In this document: positions 27,994 to 36,815 of the stretch, one piece after another
Numbering within the stretch: the stretch's first letter is position 1
Layout: the number at the start of each line of letters is the position of its first letter
Assembly: GCA_963781035.1 (NCBI GenBank)
Contig: CAWAEN010000004.1
Span: forward strand, 682,001-746,000
Length of the DNA: 64,000 nt
DNA from: SZUA-35 sp963781035
GTDB lineage: Bacteria; Actinomycetota; Acidimicrobiia; Acidimicrobiales; SZUA-35
Direction of reading: 5' to 3'
The notes under the pieces: model-generated
Told to the model about the DNA's origin: nothing
The model's input: only the letters and a program-made list of their open reading frames with translations
Databases searched by the model: none
Translations under genes and position numbers: made by a program

Positions 27994-28656
27994 ATGACGA
28001 AGCAAGAATCGTTCAAACGTCGGATCCGTCGGCGAATGGCGGACACCGGCGAACGCTACGTGGTGGCCCGTCAGGCCCTGATGGACACAGCAGCCGCCCC
28101 CGGCTCGCCACGACCCTGGATCGCACCACCAGAGATGTCAGACGACGCGATCCGATCCGGCACCGGAAAGAGTTGGGACGAATGGTGTGACCTGATCGAC
28201 CAATTCCCGGGGCGAACAGACGGCCACAAGGCAATCGCCGACCACGTCCGCAACGATTTCGGACTGAACGGTTGGTGGGCGCAAGGGGTCACGGTCGGCT
28301 ACGAGCGAATCACCGGGCTTCGGCTTCCCCACCAGATGGCGGACGGCTCGTTCACCGCCAACAAATCACGGACCGTCACGATCGACGGTGACGAGCTCCG
28401 TCGACTGCTGCTGGACGACGATGGTCGAGCGCACTTGTTTCCCGACCTTCCGACCAGCCTGCGATCGAAGCCGACGACGAAAGCTGTGAGGCTGACGATC
28501 GGGCCGGGTGTCGCCACCGTCAGTCTCGAGGACCGAGGGGGCGGCCGTGCGAAGGTCACCATCGGCCATGAACGGCTGCCCACGTCTGACGACGTCGAGG
28601 AGTGGAAGTTCTATTGGGCAGAGTGGCTCGATGCGATCGACGAGCCCGGGAGCTGA
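27994..28656 (+). CDS. DUF4287-like domain protein
   Basis: A 220-residue soluble protein. The N-terminal ~50 residues are basic and helical (SFKRRIRRRMADTGERYVVA). The middle, SWDEWCDLIDQFPGRTDGHK followed by IADHVRNDFGLNGWWAQGVT and VGYERITGLR, matches the DUF4287 pattern. The C-terminal part alternates charged strands (VRLTIGPGVATVSLEDRGGG) and ends EWKFYWAEWLDAIDEPGS, possibly a reduced SRPBCC-type domain. Function is not known. Intact frame with a long, possibly structured leader. Confidence 0.6.
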   Translation: MTKQESFKRRIRRRMADTGERYVVARQALMDTAAAPGSPRPWIAPPEMSDDAIRSGTGKSWDEWCDLIDQFPGRTDGHKAIADHVRNDFGLNGWWAQGVTVGYERITGLRLPHQMADGSFTANKSRTVTIDGDELRRLLLDDDGRAHLFPDLPTSLRSKPTTKAVRLTIGPGVATVSLEDRGGGRAKVTIGHERLPTSDDVEEWKFYWAEWLDAIDEPGS

Positions 28657-28672
28657 CGCGGTGCCGAGGCCG

Positions 28673-29302
28673 TCAATCGGCGAGGGCGGCAGCGGCGATC
28701 ACACGGCCGATGGCAATTCGGGCTTGGCCGAGGACGGCCTGGTCGTCGTGGAGGATGAATGAGGAGTTGGCTGCGATCACGAGGGCGTTGAGCTCGAACA
28801 CCAGCGTCGCCACGTCGGTGTCGGCTCCCAACTCCCGACGGGCAACGGCTTCTTCTGCGGCCTCGGTGAGGAGGCGGATCCAGTCCTTCTGGTTCGCTGC
28901 CACCCGTTCGCGCAGGGGGCCGGGCCGGCCGCCGAGCTCGGCGGCGGCAGCAGCGAAGAAACAACCGCCGGGCAGTGTGCGGTTCTCGACGTAGGTCAGG
29001 AACGATTCACAGAGGGCGCGGAGGCGCTCGAGCCCGCTGTGTTCGAGCGCAGGAATCACCACCACATCGATGAAGAGGGCGCGCGCGTTGTCGACGGTGG
29101 CGAGCTGGAGCTCCTGCTTCGAGTCGAAGTGGGCGTAGACGCCGCTCTTGCTGAGCTCGGTGGCCTGAGCGAGCGTGCCGATGCTCAGACCGTCGAGGCC
29201 CTCGACTGTCGCCAGCCGCACGGCCGTGTCGAGGATCAGCCTGCGGGTGCGTTCGCCATCGGATCGCGTCCGCCGGGGAGCAACAGTCGGAGGGTCGGTC
29301 AT
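28673..29302 (-). CDS. TetR-family repressor
   Basis: The 209-aa form from ATG 29302 starts MTDPPTVAPRRTRSDGERTR. The N-terminal HTH reads LDTAVRLATVEGLDGLSIGT then LAQATELSKSGVYAHFDSKQ. The C-terminal helical domain (GGCFFAAAAAELGGRPGPLR) is of the TetR_C type seen with small-molecule sensors. The gene is divergent from a methyltransferase gene with two tandem palindromes between them, so it probably represses both. Ligand unknown. Confidence 0.88.
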   Translation of the reverse strand: MTDPPTVAPRRTRSDGERTRRLILDTAVRLATVEGLDGLSIGTLAQATELSKSGVYAHFDSKQELQLATVDNARALFIDVVVIPALEHSGLERLRALCESFLTYVENRTLPGGCFFAAAAAELGGRPGPLRERVAANQKDWIRLLTEAAEEAVARRELGADTDVATLVFELNALVIAANSSFILHDDQAVLGQARIAIGRVIAAAALAD

Positions 29303-29305
29303 CGG

Positions 29306-29363
29306 TTGACAAGATAGCACGATCGGTCGTACTCTCTAGATAGCACGACCGATCGTGCTATCT
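29306..29363 (+). promoter_or_regulatory. Promoter with twin 26-bp TetR operators
   Basis: Two adjoining palindromic units occupy 29312-29337 and 29338-29363. Both begin agatagcacga; the second closes with tcgtgctatct, while the first has a weaker right arm. A -35 box ttgaca (29306-29311) is followed after 18 bases by tactct (29330-29335), both overlapped by the operators. Repressor binding would block transcription of the methyltransferase. Confidence 0.75.
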
Positions 29364-29377
29364 ACGAGGGGACCGAC

Positions 29378-30196
29378 ATGATCGAGACCAGGCCGACGGC
29401 TGAGGCCGCCACAACGAATCACGACAAGTGGATCGACGCAGGACGGGGCTGGGGTGCTCGAGCCGAGGAATGGGCGTATCTCTTCGAGCCCTATGCGCTC
29501 TCCGCCAATCAGCTGGTGTTCGATCGGTTGGGCGTGGGCGCCGGCACTCGCTGCCTCGATGTCGCCTGCGGGTCCGGGTTTGCCGCCAACATCGCCCACC
29601 GCCGAGGGGCGACCGTCAGTGGGCTCGACGCCTCAGACGCATTGATCGAGATCGCACGAGCCCGCACGCCTGACGGCGACTTCCGTGTGGGCGACATGTT
29701 CGCGCTGCCGTTCAACGAGGGAGCGTTCGACGTGGTGACGAGCTTCAACGGGATCTGGAACGGATGTGACGCTGCGCTCGATCAGGTGCGAACGGTCCTC
29801 ACCGACGACGGAGTGGTCGGGCTGACCTATTGGGGTGCGTTCGAGCGAATGGGGCTGATGCCTTACTTCCTCACCGTGATCGAGCATTCACCTCCGAGTC
29901 ACCAGGCGGCGAACGTGGCACTGAGCGAGACCAGCAACGTCATTGCCGACATGCTCCCGGCAACCGGTTTCGAGCTTCTCGACCAAGGGACGGTCGAGGT
30001 GATCAACGAATGGCCGGATGTCGACACCGCAGTCCGAGCCCTTGCGGCTGCCGGACCGTCGGTGCCGGCGATCGAATCCGTCGGCTACGACAACTTCTGT
30101 GGTGTGTTGCGCGAGGTCATCGCCCCGCTCCACGAAGGAGGGCTCGGCGTCCGCATCTCATCGGAGTTGGGGTGGGTGACGGCCCGGCCGGTCTGA
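29378..30196 (+). CDS. SAM-dependent class I methyltransferase
   Basis: A 272-residue enzyme. Motif I is CLDVACGSGFAANIAHRRGA, motif II region ATVSGLDASDALIEIARAR, motif post-I DFRVGDMFALPFNEGAFDVV, followed by SFNGIWNGCDAALDQVRTVL. The N-terminal segment RGWGARAEEWAYLFEPYALS resembles ubiquinone/menaquinone-type and small-molecule methyltransferases. It is controlled by the divergent TetR gene through two operators. An inducible role such as detoxification of a small molecule is an inference. Frame intact, ATG after a gagggg site. Confidence 0.85.
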   Translation: MIETRPTAEAATTNHDKWIDAGRGWGARAEEWAYLFEPYALSANQLVFDRLGVGAGTRCLDVACGSGFAANIAHRRGATVSGLDASDALIEIARARTPDGDFRVGDMFALPFNEGAFDVVTSFNGIWNGCDAALDQVRTVLTDDGVVGLTYWGAFERMGLMPYFLTVIEHSPPSHQAANVALSETSNVIADMLPATGFELLDQGTVEVINEWPDVDTAVRALAAAGPSVPAIESVGYDNFCGVLREVIAPLHEGGLGVRISSELGWVTARPV

Positions 30197-30212
30197 TCGA
30201 GCAACGCAGCGA

Positions 30213-30794
30213 TCAGTACACGAAGTTGATGCCGCGGTCCATCAGCTTCTTGCGGGTCGCGACGGTCTGCTCGTTGCTCTCGTTCATGCCTCGGCCAGGG
30301 TCTTCCAGCAGCACGGCGACCGGTCGCCAGTTCTGGTGGCCTGATGGGATGGCGAGCGACCGCGGCACCGGAACGTCGTCGCCGCGAACGACGTCGTTGC
30401 CGGGGACGTGAACGGTCCACCCTGTCCCTCGGTCATCCCAACCGCACAGTGCGTCATCGATGGCCGGGTCGCGCACCATCCGGTACGCAGCGTGGTCCGG
30501 GCTGGCCTCGGACTCGGCGATCACGCCGTCGTCGACGGTGCCCGGACAGCCGAGCATCCAGAAGGCGAGGTTGTGGAGTTGCCACGGATGAACGGCCTGG
30601 GGAAGGCGGATCGCCGTCCAACCGGCGATTTCACCAACCTCCACCTGGTTGTGTTGGGCCCGCTTCGGCGACCACAGCTCCGAGTACGCAGCCAGGTGCG
30701 CGATCACGTCGGCCCCATCGGCTCGGACATGCACCACCCGGGCGACTTCCGGGTAGGTGAGTGGCTCGGCGGAACGTTTCGAGAACAATCCCAT
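30213..30794 (-). CDS. Conserved hypothetical protein, 193 aa
   Basis: Starts MGLFSKRSAEPLTYPEVARV. No signal peptide or membrane segment. The mid part VHPWQLHNLAFWMLGCPGTV and the C-terminal VLLEDPGRGMNESNEQTVAT give a mixed alpha/beta soluble protein. I recognise no family. It is convergent with the methyltransferase gene (16-bp gap) and divergent from the phosphotransferase gene 43 bases away. Normal codon usage and an unbroken frame support a real gene. Confidence 0.6.
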   Translation of the reverse strand: MGLFSKRSAEPLTYPEVARVVHVRADGADVIAHLAAYSELWSPKRAQHNQVEVGEIAGWTAIRLPQAVHPWQLHNLAFWMLGCPGTVDDGVIAESEASPDHAAYRMVRDPAIDDALCGWDDRGTGWTVHVPGNDVVRGDDVPVPRSLAIPSGHQNWRPVAVLLEDPGRGMNESNEQTVATRKKLMDRGINFVY

Positions 30795-30837
30795 GCCGAC
30801 ATCATCGACCGATCCGTCTGTCTGGTTAGTGTGAATC

Positions 30838-31521
30838 GTGGCCACGACCGGACAGCTGATCGGAAGCGGACGGTCGGCCGACATCTATGACGTCGGTGGT
30901 GGCCGAGTCCTGCGTCGGAGTCGGTCTGGATCGATACCGAGCGCCGAGCCGATCGTGATGCGTGCGGTGCGCAGCGGCGGATTCCCCGTTCCGCAGATCT
31001 ACGCGGTGGACGGCGGTGACATGGTGATGGACCGCGTCGACGGGGCCGACCTCCTCGCTCGGCTCTCGAAACGACCATGGCAGGCGCGTCGGGTCGGCGC
31101 CATGCTCGCCGACCTCCACCGCACGCTCGCCGCGATACCCATCGGCGACTCCGGCGTGGAGGTGATGTTCGGAGAGCGAGAATCGTTCATGCACGGCGAT
31201 CTCCATCCCGGCAACGTGTTGCTCACCGAGAACGGGCCAGTCGTGATCGACTGGGAAGGCGCAGGTATCGGGCCGGCCGATGCCGACACTGCGACGACCT
31301 GGCTGCTGCTGGAGACGGCTGACGCCGACGATCTGCCGAGGGTGATACGACCGGTGGTCGGCCTGATCCGGCGAACCGTCGTGCGAACCTTTCTCCTTGG
31401 CGTCGTGGCGCCGAGGGCGGAGACGATCGCTGCCGTTTGCGAGGCTCGTCTGGGTGACGAGAACATGCGACCGCACGAACTCGAACGGATCCGGGCGTTC
31501 GCCACTCGCCACTCCGGCTGA
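30838..31521 (+). CDS. Aminoglycoside-phosphotransferase-like kinase (APH family)
   Basis: A 227-aa small-molecule kinase. The N-lobe reads GQLIGSGRSADIYDVGGGRV. The catalytic Brenner motif is SFMHGDLHPGNVLLTENGPV and the metal-binding motif VIDWEGAGIGPADADTATTW. Shorter than typical APH enzymes (~260-300), lacking part of the C-terminal helical region. Begins with GTG at 30838. The substrate could be an antibiotic, a sugar or an alcohol; nothing nearby decides this. Confidence 0.78.
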   Translation: MATTGQLIGSGRSADIYDVGGGRVLRRSRSGSIPSAEPIVMRAVRSGGFPVPQIYAVDGGDMVMDRVDGADLLARLSKRPWQARRVGAMLADLHRTLAAIPIGDSGVEVMFGERESFMHGDLHPGNVLLTENGPVVIDWEGAGIGPADADTATTWLLLETADADDLPRVIRPVVGLIRRTVVRTFLLGVVAPRAETIAAVCEARLGDENMRPHELERIRAFATRHSG

Positions 31522-31557
31522 CGGGCTCGCCGTCCGACGTATGGCGGGTCGTCGAGG

Positions 31558-32781
31558 TCAGCGGTCGACCACGACCAGGCCGCCCTGAACGACGTGGCTG
31601 AGCGCCGCCACCGGGTCGGCGAACGAGACCAGATCGTCGAGCGGATTGATCCGCGACACCAACACGTCGCCGATCGCTCCCGGAGTGATGGTGCCGATCC
31701 GTCCATCGAGATGGCACAGCCGGGCATTCGTGACCCACATCGAACGCAGGATGTCTGCGGCTGGTTCGACCTCGTGGCGAATGGCGAGTTCACGGTTCTG
31801 CCGGGTCTGGGTTTCCCCGATCAAGTCGGTCCCGAAGCCCATGGTCACGCCGTGGCGTCTGGCGACATCGAGGGCCTCCAATCCGGCGTTGTAGACCTTG
31901 GTGTTCTTCTCACGGTTCGACGCGGGGAGCCCGAGCTTCGCTCCCAGTTGGTCCATTGCTTCGTAGGTCGCCAGCGTCGGCACGAGGACAGCGCCGGAGG
32001 CGGCCATGGTCTCGGCCGATGCGTCGTCGAGCATGTTGCCGTGTTCGATGCAATGCACGCCGGCCCCCACCGCCAACTGGATCGAGGTCGGTGAGTAGGC
32101 GTGGGCGCTCACATAGGTCTGTCGGTGCTCGGCCTCGATGACTGCGACCGAGATCTCCTCGTGGGTGTACTGCACCGATTCGAGCGGATCCGATGGTGTT
32201 GCCACCCCGCCCGAGACGTGGACCTTCAAGAAGTCGCTTCCTTCCCGGAGGTTGTGGCGAGCCGCCTTCCTCACGGCATCCGGCCCGTCGGCGACGATCC
32301 CGAAGGCGGTGGATCGCATGGCGCAGGCACAACCGGGCACCTCACGATGTCCGCCCTCGGCGTCGCCGTGGCCGCCGGTCTGGCTCAGCATCCGCCCGGC
32401 TCGGAGAATGCGAGGCCCCGCGGCTGTCCGGTTGGCGATGGCCCGAATGAGGCCAGAGACGTCACCTCCCAGATCACGCACCGTCGTGAAACCTCGCTCG
32501 ACCGTCTCCCTGGCGAGCACCGCCATACGAATTCCGAACTCGACCTCGCTCATCGTGGCCAGCGTGCGGAAGTCCATCGTCGTCAGTCGGAAGTGGACGT
32601 GACCATCGATGAGACCTGGAACCACGAACCGGCCGGCGGCATCAATCGTTCGATCAGCTGATCCGGTGTATCGATCGGCAACGTCGACGATCACGCCGTC
32701 GTCGATGACGACGGACCGCTCTCCCACGAACGCCATCGTCGACGAATCCAACACCAGCCCGTTGTCGATCACCGTGCGCAT
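31558..32781 (-). CDS. Amidohydrolase-family metal-dependent hydrolase
   Basis: From ATG 32781 (MRTVIDNGLVLDSSTMAFVG) the protein has the first metal site VPGLIDGHVHFRLTTMD, a probable carboxylated Lys in GSDFLKVHVSGGVATPSDPL, then YVSAHAYSPTSIQLAVGAGV and IEHGNMLDD for the second His pair, and GFGTDLIGET with the Asp. About 407 aa. Layout fits the Xaa-Pro dipeptidase/imidazolonepropionase-like group that hydrolyses peptidic or cyclic amides. Cytoplasmic. Single gene, convergent with the phosphotransferase gene. Confidence 0.83.
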   Translation of the reverse strand: MRTVIDNGLVLDSSTMAFVGERSVVIDDGVIVDVADRYTGSADRTIDAAGRFVVPGLIDGHVHFRLTTMDFRTLATMSEVEFGIRMAVLARETVERGFTTVRDLGGDVSGLIRAIANRTAAGPRILRAGRMLSQTGGHGDAEGGHREVPGCACAMRSTAFGIVADGPDAVRKAARHNLREGSDFLKVHVSGGVATPSDPLESVQYTHEEISVAVIEAEHRQTYVSAHAYSPTSIQLAVGAGVHCIEHGNMLDDASAETMAASGAVLVPTLATYEAMDQLGAKLGLPASNREKNTKVYNAGLEALDVARRHGVTMGFGTDLIGETQTRQNRELAIRHEVEPAADILRSMWVTNARLCHLDGRIGTITPGAIGDVLVSRINPLDDLVSFADPVAALSHVVQGGLVVVDR

Positions 32782-32871
32782 GGTCCGAACGTAGCGGGTG
32801 TGCCCGCCCGACGACGGAGGGTGCCCGGACATGCCTCACACCCGAAGCCGCCACCGAACTAGGGTCGGGTG

Positions 32872-33813
32872 ATGGCGCATGACCTGATTCTGCGCTGCGA
32901 GGGGCTGGTACGTCGTTTCGGTGATCGCATCGCGGTCGACGATGTCTCGTTCGAGATCGCTCGCGGCGAGACCTATGGCCTCCTCGGTCCGAACGGTTCC
33001 GGCAAGACCACGACCATCTCGATGCTCAGCGGCATCCTGACCGCCAACCAGGGCACGATCGAACTGGCCGGGAAGCCGATCACGCCGGCCGCGGTCGAGG
33101 CCAAGCGGGCGATCGGGCTCGTGCCCCAGGAGATCGCGCTGTACCAAGATCTGACCGCAACCGAGAATCTGCGGTTCTTCGGTCGTCTCCAACGCCTCGG
33201 CGGCAAGGAGTTGTCGTCGAGAATCGACGAGGTTCTCGATGTGGTGGCGCTTCGCGACCGAGCCAACGATCGCATCGACGAATTCAGCGGCGGTATGAAA
33301 CGGAGAGTCAACATCGCAGTCGGTCTGCTGCACCGGCCACAGCTGCTCGTGCTCGACGAACCCACGGTCGGGGTCGATCCTCAGAGCCGCAACCAGATTC
33401 TTGCCAGCGTCGAGACGCTCGGGCAGGCCGGCCTCGCGGTGCTCTACACGACTCACTACATGGAGGAGGCCGAGCGCCTGTGTGATCGCATCGGCATCCT
33501 CGATCAGGGTCGGATGATCGCAGAGGGCACACAAAGCGAGCTCGTGTCCAGAGTTGGCGACAGCGATCTGATCATCGTCGAAGGAGACCACGATGCATCG
33601 GTGCTCGAGTGGTGCCGGTCCGTGACCGCCGTGACGGCCGCCGAACAGACCTCGCGTGGCGTCGAGGTGACCTCGACCAATGGCACCCAAACGATCGGTC
33701 CTCTCATGGCGGCGTTCGAGGAGCACGACATCGACGTCGCCGGCCTGCAACTTCGTGAACCGAACCTCGAAGCCGTCTTCCTCGACCTCACCGGTCGGGC
33801 GCTCCGGGACTGA
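32872..33813 (+). CDS. ABC-2-type exporter, ATP-binding subunit
   Basis: A 313-aa ATPase: Walker A GLLGPNGSGKTTTISMLSGI, Q-loop LVPQEIALYQDLTATENLRF, signature DEFSGGMKRRVNIAVGLLHR, Walker B LLVLDEPTVGVDPQSRN and the switch His in YTTHYMEEAERLCDRIG. It ends with the C-terminal extension common in drug or lipid ABC-2 systems. First gene of a three-gene operon. GTG at 32869 or ATG at 32872 may be used. Powers export by the two permeases that follow. Confidence 0.92.
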   Translation: MAHDLILRCEGLVRRFGDRIAVDDVSFEIARGETYGLLGPNGSGKTTTISMLSGILTANQGTIELAGKPITPAAVEAKRAIGLVPQEIALYQDLTATENLRFFGRLQRLGGKELSSRIDEVLDVVALRDRANDRIDEFSGGMKRRVNIAVGLLHRPQLLVLDEPTVGVDPQSRNQILASVETLGQAGLAVLYTTHYMEEAERLCDRIGILDQGRMIAEGTQSELVSRVGDSDLIIVEGDHDASVLEWCRSVTAVTAAEQTSRGVEVTSTNGTQTIGPLMAAFEEHDIDVAGLQLREPNLEAVFLDLTGRALRD

Positions 33814-33824
33814 ATCGACTCGCT

Positions 33825-34892
33825 GTGCTCCGCCAGGTCGCGACCATCGCCGGTGCTGAACTGCGACGCCGGTTCCGATCGAAGTCGGCCGTGATCACGG
33901 CCTTCGTGGCCCCGCTCGCCATGGCTGTCGTCTTCGGGCTGATGCTCGGCGACGTCGACTCCGGAGGATCGTTCGAGATCGGTGTCGCCGATGGCGGCAG
34001 TACGCCGCAGTCGGCAGCCATCGTCGCCGGCGTGCTGGGCGAGGCCGAGGCGGACTCGGTTCGCTTTGTCGGGTTTGCCGACGAGGCTTCGGCCGAACGA
34101 GCCGTCGACGACGAACGCATCGGTGCTGCCATCGTCGTCAACGACGGCAGCGCCCTCACGGTCATCTCCAATCCATCGAGCCCACTGTCGAGCCAGGTTG
34201 CACAGTCGATCGCCACGAGCATCGTGACATCGGTCGAGACCGGGGGAGCGCCGCCGGTCGAGCTCGATTCGCTCGCCGTCGGCGGTCGAGATCTGTCGGC
34301 GTCTGCGTTCTTCGGTGCCTCGATGGCCATCCTCTTGTTGTTCTTCTCGACCGGTCTCGCTGCCCAGTCGATCCTCGAGGACAAGGAGAACCGGACGCTC
34401 GATCGGATGTTGTCCGGGCCGACCACGCTGTGGTCGATTCTGATCGGAAAGGTCGCCGCCGTCGCGGCGATGGCGGTTGCCGGATTCGTCACCGTGTGGG
34501 TCGTGACCTCGATGTTGTTCGGCGCGACCTGGGGCAATGCAACGGCCGTTTTCGTGCTGATCGTCTTCACCATCTTCGCCCTGGCCGGCGTGGCCGTGTT
34601 CGTCGGCGGGTTGGCCTCCACGGCTCAGCAGGCGACGACTTTGACGGCGGTCGTCACCTTTGGTCTCAGTCTCATGGGCGGCAATTTCACCGGCCCGGCC
34701 GATGCACCGGCTGCACTGCGGGCGATCCGAGGATTCACGCCGAACGGACGGGCTCTGGAGGGGTTCACCGAACTCAGTGTCGATGCGGCTTCGCTCGGCT
34801 CGATCGCGACCACTCTTGCCGTGCTCTTCGCGTTCGGAATCGTGTTCGGCTCGGTCGGCCTGGTGTCGATCAGTCGGAGGCTGACCTCGTGA
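33825..34892 (+). CDS. ABC-2-type exporter, permease 1
   Basis: A 355-aa integral membrane protein with one N-terminal helix (VITAFVAPLAMAVVFGLML), a large extracytoplasmic domain of about 130 residues, then five helices including FFGASMAILLLFFSTGLAAQ and the cytoplasmic EDKENRTLDRMLSGPTTLWS characteristic of ABC-2 permeases. GTG start at 33825 (VLRQVATIAGAELRRRFRSK). Its last bases overlap the start of the next permease (gtga). Forms a heterodimer with it. Confidence 0.88.
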   Translation: MLRQVATIAGAELRRRFRSKSAVITAFVAPLAMAVVFGLMLGDVDSGGSFEIGVADGGSTPQSAAIVAGVLGEAEADSVRFVGFADEASAERAVDDERIGAAIVVNDGSALTVISNPSSPLSSQVAQSIATSIVTSVETGGAPPVELDSLAVGGRDLSASAFFGASMAILLLFFSTGLAAQSILEDKENRTLDRMLSGPTTLWSILIGKVAAVAAMAVAGFVTVWVVTSMLFGATWGNATAVFVLIVFTIFALAGVAVFVGGLASTAQQATTLTAVVTFGLSLMGGNFTGPADAPAALRAIRGFTPNGRALEGFTELSVDAASLGSIATTLAVLFAFGIVFGSVGLVSISRRLTS

Positions 34893-35938
34893 GTGCCGTG
34901 CGAGCGTTTGTCGTCGCCCTGTTGACGCAGCAGAGTCGCGACCGCACGTCGTTCTTCTTCATGCTGATCTTGCCGGTCGCGATCATCGTGATCATCGGCA
35001 CCTCGTTCGGCGGCCCGACCACGATCGAGATCGCGGTCGTCGGTACGAGCGACCGAGCGGCCGTCATCGTCGCGGCTCTCGAGGCGCAGGACGGGGTCGA
35101 GGTCGAACAGCGGTCGATCGAGGAGGCTCAGGGCGACATCAGGCGGTTCGATCTCGAGGCAGCGGTGGTTGTCAACGACGACGGCACCTACGGACTGCTC
35201 ACCAACGAAGCGAATGCCGGTGGCTTCGCCGCCCGCTCGACGATCCAACGCGTGCTCGACCGGGTCGAGGCCGGTGTCCCTGCCGATGCACCGACGGGAG
35301 TGACGGTTCGATCCGTCGGCGAGGCTCGATTCGCGTCTCAGGGGACGTTTGCGCTGACCTCAGCCCAGAACGTGGTCCTCTTCACGTTCATCACGGCGCT
35401 GACCTCGGCGGCTCTGCTCGCTCGGGCCAGGGCAACCGGCGTGCTCAGACGTGCGCTCACTGCGCCCATCTCGGCGATGGCCATCGTCGTCGGTCTCGGG
35501 CTGGGTTGGCTGATGCTGGCCTTGGCTCAGACCGCCATCATCATCGCCCTCGGCGCACTGGCCTTCGGCGTCGACTGGGGCGATCCGGTCGGTGCGTTCG
35601 TGTTGGTGATGCTGTTCGCACTGGTCGGCGCCGGCGCCGGCCTTCTCCTCGGTGCGGCGGTCGATTCGGAGAACACCGTCGGGGCCGCCTCGGCCCCCCT
35701 GGCGTTGGTCATGGCCGCGCTCGGTGGCTGCATGGTCCCGATCGAGATCTTCCCCGAGGGTCTTCTCACCGTCTCGAAGGCAACACCTCACTACTGGGCG
35801 ATGGAGGGGTGGAAGAAGCTGATGTTCGACGGCGCGGGTCTCACCGAGATCGGTTCCGAGGTCGGCGTGTTGGCCGGCTTTGCCGTTGTGCTGTTGGGGG
35901 CTGCGTCGTTCCTGCTGCGGCGGTCGCTGGTCGACTGA
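34889..35938 (+). CDS. ABC-2-type exporter, permease 2
   Basis: 349 aa from the GTG at 34889, which shares four bases with the preceding stop; the longer upstream open frame is only a shadow of permease 1. It has the same plan as permease 1: N-terminal helix (SFFFMLILPVAIIVIIGTSF), an extracytoplasmic domain, then helices such as IVVGLGLGWLMLALAQTAII and GAFVLVMLFALVGAGAGLLL, and a late loop PHYWAMEGWKKLMFDGAG typical of this family. Cargo unknown. The operon ends here; the ArsR gene converges three bases later. Confidence 0.88.
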   Translation: MSAVRAFVVALLTQQSRDRTSFFFMLILPVAIIVIIGTSFGGPTTIEIAVVGTSDRAAVIVAALEAQDGVEVEQRSIEEAQGDIRRFDLEAAVVVNDDGTYGLLTNEANAGGFAARSTIQRVLDRVEAGVPADAPTGVTVRSVGEARFASQGTFALTSAQNVVLFTFITALTSAALLARARATGVLRRALTAPISAMAIVVGLGLGWLMLALAQTAIIIALGALAFGVDWGDPVGAFVLVMLFALVGAGAGLLLGAAVDSENTVGAASAPLALVMAALGGCMVPIEIFPEGLLTVSKATPHYWAMEGWKKLMFDGAGLTEIGSEVGVLAGFAVVLLGAASFLLRRSLVD

Positions 35939-35941
35939 GGC

Positions 35942-36304
35942 TCAACGAGCGATCGCAGAACCCGACGTCGTGAGCACAGCGGCCAGGGAGTCGAGCCGAT
36001 CCGGCACGACCCGGAACCACGCCCACTTTCCTCGTTGTTCCCGACTGATCAGCCCCGCCTTGGTGAGCTGGCTGAGGTGGTGGCTCATCGTCGGCTGACT
36101 GCGATCGAAGATCTCGGGGAGGTCGCAGGCACAGACCTCGCCGCTCGGAGCGGTGGCGATCATCGAGACCAACCGGAGCCGAACCGGGTCGCTCAATGCC
36201 TTGAACAGGACGGCGAGCTCAGCGGCCTCGGTCTCGTCGATGGTTTCCTCGGCGAGCGGGGTGCAGCAGGGGGCGACAGAGTGGAGCTCGATCATGGATG
36301 TCAT
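35942..36304 (-). CDS. arsR: ArsR arsenite-responsive repressor
   Basis: A 120-aa SmtB/ArsR winged helix: LFKALSDPVRLRLVSMIA and then DLPEIFDRSQPTMSHHLSQL. Metalloid-sensing thiols are visible as C13-C14 near the N-terminus (APCCTP) and C58/C60 in EVCACDL. This layout resembles the Corynebacterium-type ArsR, which uses an N-terminal Cys pair plus a Cys near the DNA-binding helix. Divergent from the arsI gene, which it presumably represses with itself. Confidence 0.9.
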   Translation of the reverse strand: MTSMIELHSVAPCCTPLAEETIDETEAAELAVLFKALSDPVRLRLVSMIATAPSGEVCACDLPEIFDRSQPTMSHHLSQLTKAGLISREQRGKWAWFRVVPDRLDSLAAVLTTSGSAIAR

Positions 36305-36379
36305 ATTGACAGATATCGATGCGTGGGTCTATCGTATCGATCAACATCAATTCGATGTCTCGGCAACCAGAGGTTTCCC
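36305..36379 (+). promoter_or_regulatory. arsR-arsI divergent promoter region
   Basis: A -35 box ttgaca at 36306-36311 and a plausible -10 tatcgt at 36330-36335 (18-bp spacing) face the arsI gene. The AT-richer repeats of atcgat around 36316-36342 are candidates for ArsR contacts. No ribosome site is strong before the ATG at 36380. Confidence 0.5.
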
Positions 36380-36796
36380 ATGCGTCTCCAACTCGCCCTC
36401 AACGTCTCCGATCTCGACGAAGCCGTCGACTTCTACACCCGGATGTTCGGCACGGCCCCGGCCAAGATCCGCGACGGCTACGCCAACTTCGCGATCGACC
36501 AGCCCCCGCTGAAGCTCGTCCTCTTCGAAGGTGGCCAGCCGGGGTCGATCAATCATCTGGGCGTCGAAACCGAGACGACCGGTGAGGTCACTGCGGCCGA
36601 AGCACGGTTGTCCTCCGCCGGGCTCGAGACAACCGGGGTCGACGACACGCTCTGCTGTTTCGCCGAGAAGACCGAGACCTGGGTCGATGGCCCTGATGGC
36701 GCCCGCTGGGAGTGGTACGTGAAGACGGGCGACAGCGAGGAGATGGAGAGCACGGTCGTGCGATCCTCGACCGGAGCCGCTTCCTGCTGCGGATGA
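36380..36796 (+). CDS. arsI: ArsI C-As lyase (organoarsenical dioxygenase)
   Basis: Vicinal-oxygen-chelate Fe(II) dioxygenase of 138 aa that cleaves the carbon-arsenic bond of trivalent methyl- or aromatic arsenicals. Visible iron ligands are Q4 (RLQLALNVSD), H59 (SINHLGVE) and E111 (RWEWYV). The arsenic-binding Cys pair C92-C93 is in DTLCCFAEKT, and the C-terminal C136-C137 pair is also typical. The sequence PAKIRDGYANFAIDQPPLKL is characteristic. No arsM, acr3 or arsC gene is adjacent, so this looks like a minimal arsRI cassette. Confidence 0.9.
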   Translation: MRLQLALNVSDLDEAVDFYTRMFGTAPAKIRDGYANFAIDQPPLKLVLFEGGQPGSINHLGVETETTGEVTAAEARLSSAGLETTGVDDTLCCFAEKTETWVDGPDGARWEWYVKTGDSEEMESTVVRSSTGAASCCG

Positions 36797-36815
36797 CCGG
36801 CGGTCGGCCCGCGTG

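Noticed and set aside
34430..34888. Extended N-terminus of permease 2
   Set aside because: The upstream 150 codons are a shadow of permease 1; the GTG at 34889 with a gtga overlap is the natural start.
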